In this document: in pieces, positions 1 through 8,437 of the stretch | Numbering within the stretch: position 1 is the stretch's first letter | Layout: the number at the start of each line of letters is the position of its first letter | Assembly (NCBI RefSeq): GCF_011492965.1 | Contig: NZ_CP045121.1 | Coordinates: 992,001 to 1,056,000, forward strand | DNA: 64,000 nucleotides | Reading direction: 5' to 3' | From: Rubrobacter marinus | GTDB taxonomy: Bacteria; Actinomycetota; Rubrobacteria; Rubrobacterales; Rubrobacteraceae | Translations under genes and position numbers: made by a program | The notes under the pieces: model-generated | What the model was told of the DNA's origin: nothing | Database searches by the model: none | Seen by the model: the letters and a program-made list of their open reading frames with translations, nothing else

Positions 1-1
1 T

Positions 2-1231
2 TCGGCCTCCCTCGTCTCGGTCGAGCCTTCGACGGGCGCCGTGCGGGCGATGGTCGGGGGCTCGGACTTCGAGCAGCTGAAGTTCAACCTGGCGACGCAG
101 GGCAAGCGCCAGCCGGGCAGCTCGTTCAAGACGTTCGTGCTGGCCGAGGCGATCCGCCAGGGCATCTCCCTGGACACGAAGTACGTCTCGAAGTACCTGG
201 AGGTCCCGATGGGCCTCCTGGAGGAGCCCTACGTGGTCCAGAACTACGACTTCCACGAGCGCGGCCCCATAAACCTCAAGACGGCCACCGAGCAGTCGGA
301 CAACACGGTCTACGTCCAGCTCGCCCTCGACCTCGGCATGGAGAACGTCGTGGAGATGGCGAAGAGCATGGGCGTGGTGAGCGGCCTGGAGACCTACCCG
401 TCCACGGCGATCGGCGGCCTCGGCGAGGGGGTCTCGCCGTTCGAGATGGCCTCTGCCTACTCGACCCTGCCGAACGGCGGCGTCCACATGGAGCCCTACC
501 TCGTCGAGAAGGTGGTGAAGGAGGGGGAGGGCGGCGGGGAGACGGTCGTCGAGGAGCACGAGCTCTCGGGGGAGGAGGCGCTCACCCGCGACCAGGCGGC
601 GGCCGTGACGCAGACCCTGCGCGGCGTTGTCGAGCGGGGGACGGCGAGCCGCTACCGGGACCTGGACGCCGAGATCGGGCGCCCCTCCGCCGGCAAGACG
701 GGGACGAGCGAGGAGTTCGTCGACGCGTGGTTCGTGGGCTTCGTCCCCCAGCTCACCACGAGCGTCTGGGTCGGCTACCCCCAGGAGCGCGTCTCGATGG
801 TGAACATCAACGGGCTGGAGGAGATCAACGGCGAGAACTACCCCCTGGACATCTGGTCCGCCTACATGCAGGGCGCCGTCGCCGGACTCCCCGTCGAACA
901 ACTCGACGCCCCGAGCCCCGACTTGAAGCTCCAGATCAAGACCGGCGGCTACGCCTACAAAGAGCCCGAGAAGAAGGAGACGACCGGCGGCACCACCGGC
1001 GGCACCACGAGGGGCGGCACGACGGGCGAGACCACCGGCGGCGGGACCACCTCGGAGACTACGGGGCCGGCAACGGTGCCGGGCGTCCCGAGCTCCGGTA
1101 CCCCGGGCGCGGCCCAGCCTTCCGTACCGGCTTCGCCCCAGCAGCCACTCATACCTCAGCGGCAGACCCCACCGGTAAACGGACAGCCGCCCGCGGCGCA
1201 GCCGACGCCCTCACGTCCGGCGCAGTACTAG
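2..1231 (+). CDS. Class A penicillin-binding protein, C-terminal part (5' end outside window)
   Basis: Transpeptidase domain of a bifunctional penicillin-binding protein that cross-links peptidoglycan outside the membrane. The frame is open from base 2, so the glycosyltransferase half lies beyond the left edge. Catalytic motifs are all present: SSFK with the nucleophile serine at 119-121, SDN near 296 and KTGTS from about 695. After the domain the chain becomes a Gly/Thr repeat tract (about 985-1060) and a Pro/Gln/Ala-rich tail ending at 1231, typical of actinobacterial PBP1/PonA C-termini. The first visible GTG (41) is internal, because the conserved residues just before it belong to the same domain. 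Convergent with the phosphatase gene on the other strand. Confidence 0.93.
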   Translation, partial: SASLVSVEPSTGAVRAMVGGSDFEQLKFNLATQGKRQPGSSFKTFVLAEAIRQGISLDTKYVSKYLEVPMGLLEEPYVVQNYDFHERGPINLKTATEQSDNTVYVQLALDLGMENVVEMAKSMGVVSGLETYPSTAIGGLGEGVSPFEMASAYSTLPNGGVHMEPYLVEKVVKEGEGGGETVVEEHELSGEEALTRDQAAAVTQTLRGVVERGTASRYRDLDAEIGRPSAGKTGTSEEFVDAWFVGFVPQLTTSVWVGYPQERVSMVNINGLEEINGENYPLDIWSAYMQGAVAGLPVEQLDAPSPDLKLQIKTGGYAYKEPEKKETTGGTTGGTTRGGTTGETTGGGTTSETTGPATVPGVPSSGTPGAAQPSVPASPQQPLIPQRQTPPVNGQPPAAQPTPSRPAQY

Positions 1232-1286
1232 GGATCAAATACAGGCAACGCCCGTCCCCGGTCGCCGCATCCGGGGGAACCGCCGG

Positions 1287-2122
1287 TTATCCGCCGGCGA
1301 CGATCTTCAGGACCTCTTCCTGCAAGGCGTCGTTGTTCGTGGCGATGAGGCCGTCGGCGTCGTAGGTCCACTCTCCGCCGGTGAGGTTCGTGACGCGGCC
1401 CCTGCCTCGGAGACCATGAGGGCGGTGGGGGCGTAGTCCCAGGCGGTGTTGCGGGTGCCGATGGAGACGTCGATGTAGCCGGCGGCGAGCCAGGCGCCCC
1501 GGATGCCGGCGCTCCCGATGGAGCGGACCTGCCAGCACTTCTTGAAGACCTCTAGGATGTTGTTCTTCGCGGGATCGTTGCCGTGGCGGTAGGAGACGTC
1601 GGCGCCCACGAACGAGTCTTCGAGCTTCTCGGCGCCGCCGACCTGCAAGGGGTAGCTCTCGCCCGAGGCCGTCTCGCGGAAGGCGCCCTCTCCTAGCGAC
1701 GCGTGGTAGATGTCGCCGAGGCGCGGGGCGGCGACGGCGGCGTGCAGGATCTTCTGCCCCTCCGCGACCGCGACGCAGGCGCAGAAGAGCGGGTTGGCGC
1801 GGGCGAAGTTCGCCGTGCCGTCTACGGGGTCGATAAACCAGGTGCGCCCCGTGGGGGAGATCTCCCCGCCCTTCTCCTCCGAGAGGATGGAGTCGTTCGG
1901 GTAGCGCTCCTGGATGCGCGAGATCAGGAGGTCCTCCGAGAGGAGGTCGACCTCCGTCACGAGGTCTTTCGGGCCCTTCTCCCGGATCTCGCCGGGGTCC
2001 TCGAGGCGCGTGAGGTGCAGCTCCCCGGCCGCCCGCGCGAGCTCGCGGACGAAGAGCCCGAGCTTCTCCGGGCTCTCGTCCGCGGGTCCGCCGGGGAGCG
2101 GGACGCTACCGGAGGTACTCAC
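1287..2122 (-). CDS. Inositol monophosphatase family protein (one frameshift)
   Basis: Mg2+-dependent sugar-phosphate phosphatase of the IMPase/CysQ fold. The metal-site motifs are visible: [14 protein letters not shown] and [14 protein letters not shown]. Just after the last motif, near 1403, the frame breaks. Adding one G to the local G run restores the normal end ([11 protein letters not shown] to VAGG), which is open to 1287. Without the repair the protein ends in nonsense at 1307. The GTG start at 2122 overlaps the end of the upstream sigma-factor gene by 17 bp, so the two are probably cotranscribed. The substrate (inositol-phosphate, histidinol-phosphate or PAP) cannot be fixed from sequence alone. 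Confidence 0.85.
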
Positions 2123-3215
2123 GCAGGTTCTGGGTGCGGCGCTGCTCGCGCAGGAGGTTCAGGGTCTTCATCTGGATCTGGCGGACGCGCTCGCGGGTGA
2201 TGTCGAACTCGCGGCCGACCTCCTCCAGCGTCCTGGGCCTGTCGTCCTTCATCCCGAAGCGCAGCTCGATAATCTGGCGCTCGCGCTCCGGGAGCTCGTC
2301 GAGGGCCTCCCGGAGGTGCGCCTTCAAGAGCGCCTCGGAGACGGCCTCGGTCGGGGTGACGGCGGTCGCGTCCTCGAGGAAGTCGCCGAGCTGGGAGGAG
2401 TCCTCCTCGCCGACCGGCGTCTCGAGGCTGATCGCCTTCTGGCTGATCTCCTGGAGCCTGACGATCTCCTCGACCGGCACCTCGAGCTCGCGGGCGATCT
2501 CCTCGTCGGAGGGCTCGCGGCTCAGGGACTGCGTCATCCTGCGGTGCGTCCGGTGGAACTTGTTGACCTTCTCCACCATGTGCACGGGGATGCGGATGGT
2601 CCGGCCCTTGTCGGCTATCGCCCGGGTTATGGCCTGGCGGATCCACCACGTCGCGTACGTCGAGAACTTGTAGCCCTTCGTGTGGTCGAACTTCTCGGCC
2701 GCGCGGATAAGGCCGAGGTTGCCCTCCTGGATCAGATCCAGAAAAGAGACCCCGCGGTTGCGGTACTTTTTGGCGATGGAGACGACGAGCCTGAGGTTCG
2801 CCTCGACGAGGCGGTCCTTGCTCCTCTTGCAGCCGCGGGCGATGCCCTTGGCCAGACGGATCTCGTCGGCGTGCGTCAGCAGCCTGACCCGCCCGATCTC
2901 CGCGAGGTACATCCGGATGGAGTCGCCGGTGGCGACGGCGTGCGCGATCTGGATGGCCGGCGTCTCGGGGACGGCGGCTCCGTTGGTGGCGGCACCGCCC
3001 TGGGGCGCGGCGCCGTCCTGGGACTCGCCCTCGACGAGGGTTATGGCCTCCTCCTCGAGGGTGGCGTAGAACTCCTCGATCTCCGTCGCCGAGAGCTCGC
3101 CCTCCTGCAACAGATCCGCGACGTCCTCGGTGCTTATGAAGCCCTGACTCCTGGCCCGGTTCAGAAGCTCGTCGGTCCGCTCCGCCACGATCGACGTGTT
3201 CTCGGTGGACATCAA
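2106..3215 (-). CDS. rpoD: Principal RNA polymerase sigma factor (RpoD/SigA)
   Basis: Primary sigma-70 subunit directing RNA polymerase to -10/-35 promoters. The 369-aa protein has a short variable N-terminus (about 95 residues, including a Gly/Ala/Thr-rich linker), then region 1.2 ([12 protein letters not shown]), region 2 with the invariant [29 protein letters not shown] and RTIRIPVHM blocks, region 3, and region 4 with the helix-turn-helix [20 protein letters not shown]. The complete domain set and short acidic N-terminus fit an actinobacterial housekeeping sigma. It precedes the IMPase-family gene on the same strand and overlaps it by 17 bp. An intergenic region of about 230 bp separates it from divergent murE. 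Confidence 0.95.
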   Translation of the reverse strand: MMSTENTSIVAERTDELLNRARSQGFISTEDVADLLQEGELSATEIEEFYATLEEEAITLVEGESQDGAAPQGGAATNGAAVPETPAIQIAHAVATGDSIRMYLAEIGRVRLLTHADEIRLAKGIARGCKRSKDRLVEANLRLVVSIAKKYRNRGVSFLDLIQEGNLGLIRAAEKFDHTKGYKFSTYATWWIRQAITRAIADKGRTIRIPVHMVEKVNKFHRTHRRMTQSLSREPSDEEIARELEVPVEEIVRLQEISQKAISLETPVGEEDSSQLGDFLEDATAVTPTEAVSEALLKAHLREALDELPERERQIIELRFGMKDDRPRTLEEVGREFDITRERVRQIQMKTLNLLREQRRTQNLREYLR

Positions 3216-3438
3216 TCCCCTTTCTTACCGTTGTACAGCCACGAGCGAAGGCCACGCCCCCCAGCGTTGCCACGGTCTCCGCCGATCTATGAAAACTCCG
3301 TAAAAAATAACCCGGGTAGGGTAACACACCCCACGAGAAGGCGAGCCGGGACATTAGAGTAATTTCATTTACAAGGCATCCCGGACCTTCTTGCCCCGCC
3401 GCCTCTGGCGCAAACCGCGTGCCCGCCGCGGCCCTTGC

Positions 3439-3444
3439 TACACT
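3439..3444 (+). promoter_or_regulatory. -10 box (TACACT) for leaderless murE
   Basis: TACACT lies 6 nt before the GTG at 3451. There is no Shine-Dalgarno between them, so the transcript probably starts at or next to the start codon. The -35 is not convincing. Confidence 0.5.
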
Positions 3445-3450
3445 ACGGGC

Positions 3451-4930
3451 GTGGTTTTTCTGGATCGCAAGCGCCTGACGGAACTGCTGGGGAGGAGCCG
3501 CCGAGCGGGGTTCGGGGCGTGGACGGGGTGACCCACGACTCCCGGATGGTCAGGCCCGGCTCCGCGTTCGTCGCCGTCCCGGGGATGAAGCACGACGGCG
3601 CGTCGTTCGTCCCGGACGCCCTGTCGCGGGGTGCCGCGCTCGTCGTGGCCGAAAGGCCGCCCTCGAACGGCAACGGCGCCCCCGTCGTCGTCGTCCCGGA
3701 CGCCCGGGGGGCGCTGGCGGAGCTCGCGCGCGCGGTCTTCGGCGACCCGTCCGGGAAGATGCTGGTCCACGGGGTGACGGGGACGAACGGGAAGACCACC
3801 ACCTCCTACGCGCTCCACGCGATGCTCGCCGAGGCCCACGGCCCCGAGCGCTGCGGCCTGATGACCACGACCGAGGTGATCTCCGGCGGCGCCCGCCGCC
3901 CCTCCGTCCGCACGACCCCGGAGTCCGTCGAGGTGCAGGGGACGCTGCGCGAGATGCTGGACCAGGGGGTGCGCCACGCCGTCGTCGAGGTCTCCTCGCA
4001 CGGGGTCGCCCTCAAGCGCGTGACGGGCACCCGCTTCCGGGGCGCCCTCTTCACCAACCTCACTCGCGACCACCTCGACCTGCACGGCTCGATGGAGGAG
4101 TACTACCGCGCCAAGCGCGAGCTCTTCCTGTGGGCCGAGGGCCCGAAGCTCGCTAACGCCGACGACCGGCACGGCCGCCGCCTCGCCGAGGAGGTAGAGG
4201 GCGTGCGGACCTTCGGCGCGGCCGGGGACGCGGACTTTCGGGTCGAGGGCGTGGGGCCGGGGGGCGCGGGGGGGACGGCGCTCTCCCTGCGCCACCCCGG
4301 CGGCGTCCTGGCGCTCGAGAGCCCGCTGCTCGGCGGGTACAACGTCGAGAACGTCGCGGGGGCCGCGTCGCTGGCGCTCGCTCTCGGGTGGCGGAGGAGG
4401 CCATCCGGCGCGCGGTCGGCGGGATGCCCCAGGTGCCGGGCCGGTTCGAGAGGGTGATCCCCCCGGAGGAGTTCGGCTTCGAGGTGATCGTGGACTACGC
4501 CCACACCGACGCGGGCCTCGAGGTCGTCCTGGAGGTGGCGCGGGAGGTGGCGGGACGCTCCGGGGGGCGCGTGATCTGCGTCTACGGCGCCGCGGGCGAG
4601 CGGGACCGGGCGAAGCGCCCGCTCATGGGCAGGGTCGCCGCGCGCCTCGCGGACCTCGGCGTGATCACCACGGACGACGCCTACGGCGAGGACCCGGCGA
4701 AGATAGCGCGGGAGGTCGCGGCAGGGGCGGGGGGGCACGAGGTCGTGCTGGACCGGAGGGAGGCCATAGGGCGGGCCCTCGCGGCGGCGCGTCCCGGCGA
4801 CGTGGTCGTGGTGGCGGGCAAGGGGCACGAGAGGGTGCAGCACCTCCCGGAGGGCGACGTGCCCTTCCACGACGCGAGCGTCGTGAGGGAGCTTCTGGCG
4901 GAACGCAACGGGACAAGGAAGGGCGGGTAG
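3451..4930 (+). CDS. murE: UDP-N-acetylmuramyl-tripeptide synthetase MurE (two frameshifts)
   Basis: Mur ligase that adds the third residue of the peptidoglycan stem peptide in the cytoplasm. The N-terminal domain carries THDSR and GSAFVAVPG, the central domain has the ATP loop GTNGKTTTS (about 3780) and the carbamylated-lysine region, and the C-terminal domain starts near VIVDYAHT. The usual meso-DAP signature DNPR is replaced by DDAY (about 4675-4686), so the amino acid added may be L-lysine or another residue. Two breaks, near 3493 and 4389, are each repaired by adding one G to a G run. The GTG at 3451 gives the normal start VVFLDRKRLTELL. First gene of a five-gene run ending with pyrE. 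Confidence 0.9.
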
Positions 4931-4935
4931 AGCAT

Positions 4936-5196
4936 TTGCAGGAGTCGACAAAGGCCGACGTGGTCCGGCGCTTGAGGAGCGTCGAGGGGCACGTCCGGGG
5001 CGTCGCGAAGATGGTCGAGGGCGGGGACGTCGCCTACACCGACGTCGTCCAGCAGACGAACGCGATCTTCGCGGCGATCCGCCGCATCAACACCGTCCTC
5101 CTCAAGGACTTCGTGGAGGAGCGCGCCGGCGACGACGGCGCCTCCGACGAGCTCGTGAAGGACCTGATCAAGGCCATAGACCGCGTGGTGAAGTAG
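4936..5196 (+). CDS. CsoR/RcnR-family (DUF156) regulator lacking the metal-binding residues
   Basis: Small all-helical DNA-binding protein (86 aa) with the family N-terminus VVRRLRSVEGHVRGVAKMVE and the helix-2 core DVVQQTNAIFAAIRR. Canonical copper sensors use a Cys-His-Cys set. Aligned to M. tuberculosis CsoR, those sites are Tyr, Phe and Arg here, and the protein has no cysteine. Copper or thiol sensing by the usual chemistry is therefore unlikely; it may be a constitutive or differently triggered repressor. TTG start at 4936, 5 nt after murE, with the next gene 3 nt downstream, so it sits inside an operon. No metal transporter is nearby. Confidence 0.85.
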   Translation: MQESTKADVVRRLRSVEGHVRGVAKMVEGGDVAYTDVVQQTNAIFAAIRRINTVLLKDFVEERAGDDGASDELVKDLIKAIDRVVK

Positions 5197-5199
5197 GCC

Positions 5200-5444
5200 G
5201 TGGGCAACGTTCACCCGCTCACCCTGCTCCTCGTCCTGCTCGGCGCCGTCCCGCTCGTCGTCGGGGGCGCCGGCCTGGCCTCCTTCTTCCTCCTCCGGTC
5301 CGGGTACGGCTACCTCGTCGGGGCGTGCTCCCGTTCCTCCTCTCCCTCCTCGTCGTCGGCGTCGTCGGCGCCGTGCTCGGGCGGGCGGCCTCCGGCAGGC
5401 GGCGGCAGGAAGGGGACCGAAACGAAGGGGCCGATGATGTATAG
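5200..5444 (+). CDS. Small two-helix membrane protein (one frameshift)
   Basis: Short hypothetical membrane protein. The first part contains a strong transmembrane helix (LTLLLVLLGAVPLVVGGAGL). The frame breaks near 5325; adding one G after GCG restores a second helix (VLPFLLSLLVVGVVGAVLG) and a basic tail ending at the TAG at 5442-5444. Without the repair, translation would run on in a low-complexity frame into the next gene. GTG start 3 nt after the CsoR-like gene implies cotranscription. No family was recognised. Confidence 0.55.
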
Positions 5445-5445
5445 T
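5440..5445 (+). promoter_or_regulatory. -10 box (TATAGT) before the coiled-coil gene
   Basis: TATAGT lies 9 nt before the ATG at 5455, and no Shine-Dalgarno separates them. This suggests an internal, nearly leaderless promoter inside the murE-pyrE run. Confidence 0.4.
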
Positions 5446-5454
5446 CCCGCCCCT

Positions 5455-5754
5455 ATGGAGCCCGGAAGAGCGCGAGGCGGCGAAGGAGACGCGGACCTGG
5501 CCGCGGTCGAGGAGAAGCTCGCGCGCCTCGAGAAGCTCGCGGAGAACCTGGAGACCGTGCCGGACGGCGAGATCACCGGCGTCCTGGAGGAGGCGACCGC
5601 CCTCCTCGGCGAGGTCAACGCGCGCATAGAGGAGGGCATACGGGCCTCCGAGAACGAGGCGAGGCAGCTCGGGGACCTTATCCGCGAGGTCGACTTCGGG
5701 CCCTTCGACAGGGCCCTGGAGGAGATGGAGCGGCCGCCGGGCGGGGGGCGGTAG
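5455..5754 (+). CDS. Small coiled-coil protein of unknown function
   Basis: A 99-aa acidic, helix-rich protein with heptad-like Leu/Ala/Glu spacing (VEEKLARLEKLAENLE and VLEEATALLGEVNARIEEG), probably a two-helix coiled coil. The pattern weakly recalls XseB, the small subunit of exonuclease VII, but no xseA is nearby and the tail differs, so no function is assigned. The ATG at 5455 is chosen because the preceding gene ends at 5444 and a TATAGT box lies just upstream. It ends 1 nt before the pyrE GTG. Confidence 0.6.
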   Translation: MEPGRARGGEGDADLAAVEEKLARLEKLAENLETVPDGEITGVLEEATALLGEVNARIEEGIRASENEARQLGDLIREVDFGPFDRALEEMERPPGGGR

Positions 5755-5755
5755 G

Positions 5756-6282
5756 GTGGAGGGCTCCCTCGCCTCGCGCGTGCGCGACGCCGCCCTTCTG
5801 GAGGGCGACTTCGTCCTCTCCAGCGGCCGCCGCAGCCGCTTCTACGTCGACAAGTACCTCTTCTCCACGGAGCCGGGGCTCCTCCGCGACCTGGCGCGCG
5901 GGCTCGCCCGCAAGCTCCCCGAGGGCACGGCGAAGCTCGCCGGGGTCGAGCTGGGCGCCGTGCCGCTCGCGGCGGCGACCGCGCTGGAGACCGGCCTGCC
6001 CTACGTCATCGTGCGCAAGGAGGCGAAGGGCCACGGGGCCAACGCCGGCAGGGCGGTAGAGGGGCGCCTGGAGGCCGGCGAGGGGGTCGTCCTCGTGGAG
6101 GACGTGGTCACCACGGGACGCAGGTCCTCAGGGCCGCGGAGGTCCTGGAGGGCGAGGGGATCGAGGTAAGGGGTATAGTGGCCGTCCTCGACCGGAGGGG
6201 GGAGCGGGCCCCGCGCCTCGGCCCCTATCCGTTCGAGGCCCTGCTCGGGCTGCAAGATATAGGGCTCGGAAACGGGGATTGA
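5756..6282 (+). CDS. pyrE: Orotate phosphoribosyltransferase PyrE (one frameshift)
   Basis: Makes OMP from orotate and PRPP in pyrimidine synthesis. Conserved blocks: LSSGRRSRFYVDKY near the N-terminus, GVELGAVPLA, VRKEAKGHGA, and the PRPP loop VLVEDVVTTG. Immediately after the loop (near 6118) the frame is lost; adding one G restores TQVLRAAEVLEGEGIEV and a terminus ending at the TGA at 6280-6282. The repaired length of about 175 aa is normal. pyrF lies just downstream after the HU gene, so two late pyrimidine genes are close together but separated by an independent unit with its own promoter and terminator. Confidence 0.88.
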
Positions 6283-6307
6283 GGCACATCTAGGCCTTTG
6301 GTATATT
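6279..6307 (+). promoter_or_regulatory. Promoter for the HU gene
   Basis: TTGAGG (6279-6284) and TATATT (6302-6307) are spaced by 17 bp, a good principal-sigma promoter. Transcription from about 6314 would give a leader of roughly 48 nt that carries the AAGGAGG ribosome site before the ATG. Confidence 0.65.
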
Positions 6308-6361
6308 CCCCGGGATGTCCGGGAGGCCGGTACGGCAAAGATCCAAGGAGGCAACGAAGAA

Positions 6362-6634
6362 ATGAACAAGACCGAGTTGATCCAGAAGATAGCCGACGAG
6401 GCCAACTCCTCCCGGGGAGATGCCCAGCGTTTCTTCGAGGCGTTCCAGGGCGTGGTCACCGACGCCCTCAAGGGCGACGGCGAGGTCCAGATCACGGGCT
6501 TCGGCAAGTTCTACGTGCAGAAGCGCGAGGCGCGCGAGGGCATCAACCCGCAGACCAAGGAGAAGATGAACATCGCCGCCTCGAAGGTACCGAAGTTCAC
6601 CGCCGGCAACGCCCTAAAAGAAGCCATCAGGTAG
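6362..6634 (+). CDS. hup: Histone-like DNA-binding protein HU
   Basis: A 90-aa nucleoid protein that binds and bends DNA as a dimer. It has the HU start MNKTELIQKIA, the TGFGKFYVQKREAREGINPQT beta-arm region and the PKFTAGNALKEAI ending. It lacks the long Lys/Ala-rich tail of mycobacterial HupB and so resembles the short bacterial form. A clear AAGGAGG lies upstream of the ATG, with a promoter at 6279-6307 and an intrinsic terminator just downstream, so it is a single-gene transcription unit. Confidence 0.95.
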   Translation: MNKTELIQKIADEANSSRGDAQRFFEAFQGVVTDALKGDGEVQITGFGKFYVQKREAREGINPQTKEKMNIAASKVPKFTAGNALKEAIR

Positions 6635-6667
6635 CGACCTGACGGAAACCGGGCAGCTTATCTTCGA

Positions 6668-6697
6668 GCCGCGGGCCCGCCGGACCCGCGGCTTTTT
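6668..6697 (+). terminator. Intrinsic terminator after HU
   Basis: An 8-bp GC stem (GCCGCGGG at 6668-6675 with CCCGCGGC at 6685-6692) is followed directly by TTTTT. A second complementary pair outside it (CGGGCAGC and GCTGCCCG) could extend the fold. Confidence 0.8.
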
Positions 6698-6739
6698 GCT
6701 GCCCGGGGCCCCGCGCCCGGCCCGGACGGGCCCGCGCTA

Positions 6740-7591
6740 GTGGAGGCCCTCGTCGAGTCCGCCCGCCGCAAGGGGAGCGCCGTCGTCGTGGGCCTCGACC
6801 CGGCCCCCGGCCACCTGCCGCCCGAGATACGGGCCCTCGGCCTCCCCGAGCACCTCGCGGCCCGCGAGCTCTGCCTCGGCGTCCTCGAGGCCACGCACCC
6901 CTACGCCGCCGCCGTGAAGCTCCAGTCGGCGTACTTCGAGCGGCTGGGGCCGGACGGCGCCGCGGTCTACGCCGAGGTCCTCCGCGCGGCCGACGCCCTC
7001 GGCCTGCCGACGATAGCGGACGTGAAGCGCGGGGACATCGGCCCCGTGGCCGCCGCCTACGCCGAGGCCCACCTCTCCGTCTACGGCGCGACGGCCGTAA
7101 CGGTCAACCCCTACATGGGCGAGGACGCCGTCGCCCCGTTTCTGGAAGAAGCGCGCGGGCTCGGGCGCGGCGGCGGGGCCTTCGTGCTCGTCGCGACCTC
7201 CAACCCCTCGGCCGAGGCGGTCCAGAACTCCTCCGAGCCGCCCCTCCACGAGGCCGCGGCGCGCCTCGTGGAGGGGCTCGGACGGACGGGGCCCTCCGGC
7301 TACGCGGACGCGGGCGCCGTCGTGGGCGCGACGCGCCCGGCCCTCGGGCGCAGGGTACGGGAGCTGCTGCCGCGCGCGCTCTTCCTCTCGCCGGGCTACG
7401 GGGCGCAGAGCGGCGACGCAGCAAGCGTGCGCGCCCTCCTCGACGAGCGCGGCGCCGGCGTGCTCGTGAACAGCAGCCGGGGCATCGTCCGGGCCTTCCA
7501 GGGGGCCCCGGAGGCGGACTACAAGAGCGCGGCGAGGGACGCGGCCCGCCGGATGCGCGAGGACCTCGCCGGGGCGGGCGTCAAGACCTAG
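6740..7591 (+). CDS. pyrF: Orotidine 5'-phosphate decarboxylase, type 2
   Basis: Decarboxylates OMP to UMP, the last step of de novo pyrimidine synthesis. The active-site signature ADVKRGDIG is present near residue 94, with the N-terminal VVVGLDPAPGHLP and the phosphate-site segments ATSNPSA and VNSSRGI. At 283 aa it matches the long (type 2) subfamily found in actinobacteria. GTG start at 6740, 43 nt after the HU terminator; no strong ribosome site is visible. pyrE lies about 460 bp upstream. Confidence 0.93.
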   Translation: MEALVESARRKGSAVVVGLDPAPGHLPPEIRALGLPEHLAARELCLGVLEATHPYAAAVKLQSAYFERLGPDGAAVYAEVLRAADALGLPTIADVKRGDIGPVAAAYAEAHLSVYGATAVTVNPYMGEDAVAPFLEEARGLGRGGGAFVLVATSNPSAEAVQNSSEPPLHEAAARLVEGLGRTGPSGYADAGAVVGATRPALGRRVRELLPRALFLSPGYGAQSGDAASVRALLDERGAGVLVNSSRGIVRAFQGAPEADYKSAARDAARRMREDLAGAGVKT

Positions 7592-7685
7592 GCTTCAGCG
7601 GCCCGACGACGAGGGACGGCGGCCGGCCCGAGAGCCGCACCACCTCTGATCCTCTCCGGGACCAACGCGGGCATCGCGGACCGCT

Positions 7686-7799
7686 CTAGGCCGGGGTGTG
7701 GCCCCCCGAGAGTTCGTAGGCGAGGGCGGCGATCGTAACGGCGATCGTCGCCAGCAAGACCAGTACACCGAAGATGCGGACTGCGTTCTCCTTCGTCAT
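7686..7799 (-). CDS. 37-aa single-helix membrane peptide coupled to the TlpA-like gene
   Basis: Short ORF MTKENAVRIFGV followed by one transmembrane helix (LVLLATIAVTIAALAY) and a short tail. Its ATG overlaps the TGA of the upstream redoxin-fold gene (ATGA), and a GAGGAGAG ribosome site precedes it, so translation is probably coupled. Length, overlap and ribosome site argue for a real gene although it is very short. Function unknown. Confidence 0.55.
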   Translation of the reverse strand: MTKENAVRIFGVLVLLATIAVTIAALAYELSGGHTPA

Positions 7800-8398
7800 G
7801 CTCTCCTCTTCTTCTCTTCGACTCCGTGTGCCCTATCGGACCTCTCTTCGAGGACCCGGGTGAGCTCGTCCTCCATCTGCTCCCCGCTCCCCGGTTGCTC
7901 CTCACTGCCCAGGAGAAAGCCGTCCTGGACGAGCTTGACCTCGCCGTCCTCGATGAGGAACGACCTGGGTACCCTGGTGACGTTGTAGAGGGAGGTAAGT
8001 TCCCCCTTGCCGTCCAGCAGCACCGTGTAGGGGACGTCGGTGTCGCGGGGCGTACCGCCTATGTAGACGGCGGCGAACGAGACCCCCTCGTCCCCGTACT
8101 CGCGGGCCAGCTCGGCGAGCTCCGGGCGCGCCGCGACGGAATCCCTGTTGAACACGCTCCAGAACGTGAGCACGTAGACGCCCTCGTCCGAGAGCTCGAA
8201 GCTGCCACCGTCCTGGCGGCGTGCCTCGAACGTCTCCGCGGCCTCACCGACGTTCGGGGCGGGCCCCGGCAGCGTCAGGGTGCCCGTCGCGGTCTCCTCG
8301 CTCAAGCTGGATCGATAGAAGCCGGCGGCGATCAAGACCACCAGCAAGACCAGGCCGAGCCGCTTCACGGGCCCTGCCGGCCGGTTATGGGGGAGCAA
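7796..8398 (-). CDS. Membrane-anchored TlpA/redoxin-fold protein without the CXXC active site
   Basis: A 200-aa protein with an N-terminal membrane anchor (LGLVLLVVLIAAGFY) and an exported thioredoxin-fold domain of the TlpA/ResA type (from about residue 50: NVGEAAETFEA, VYVLTFWSVFN, GVSFAAVYIG, TRVPRSFLIEDG). At the position of the catalytic WCxxC it reads FNRDS, and the protein has no cysteine there, so it cannot act as a thiol oxidoreductase. It may be a structural or ligand-binding relative. The acidic tail is followed by the 37-aa peptide with an ATGA overlap. Divergent from the DD-carboxypeptidase gene. Confidence 0.75.
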   Translation of the reverse strand: MLPHNRPAGPVKRLGLVLLVVLIAAGFYRSSLSEETATGTLTLPGPAPNVGEAAETFEARRQDGGSFELSDEGVYVLTFWSVFNRDSVAARPELAELAREYGDEGVSFAAVYIGGTPRDTDVPYTVLLDGKGELTSLYNVTRVPRSFLIEDGEVKLVQDGFLLGSEEQPGSGEQMEDELTRVLEERSDRAHGVEEKKRRA

Positions 8399-8437
8399 GG
8401 GATACGCACAACGGAGCCATTGTAACGGTCCGCGGAG

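Noticed and set aside
1914..3362. Long plus-strand ORF antisense to the sigma factor gene
   Set aside because: It is the complement of rpoD and the IMPase gene; composition is typical of GC-rich shadow frames and no family features appear.
5455..5754. XseB (exonuclease VII small subunit)
   Set aside because: Only a general coiled-coil similarity; no xseA nearby and the conserved XseB core is not clear.
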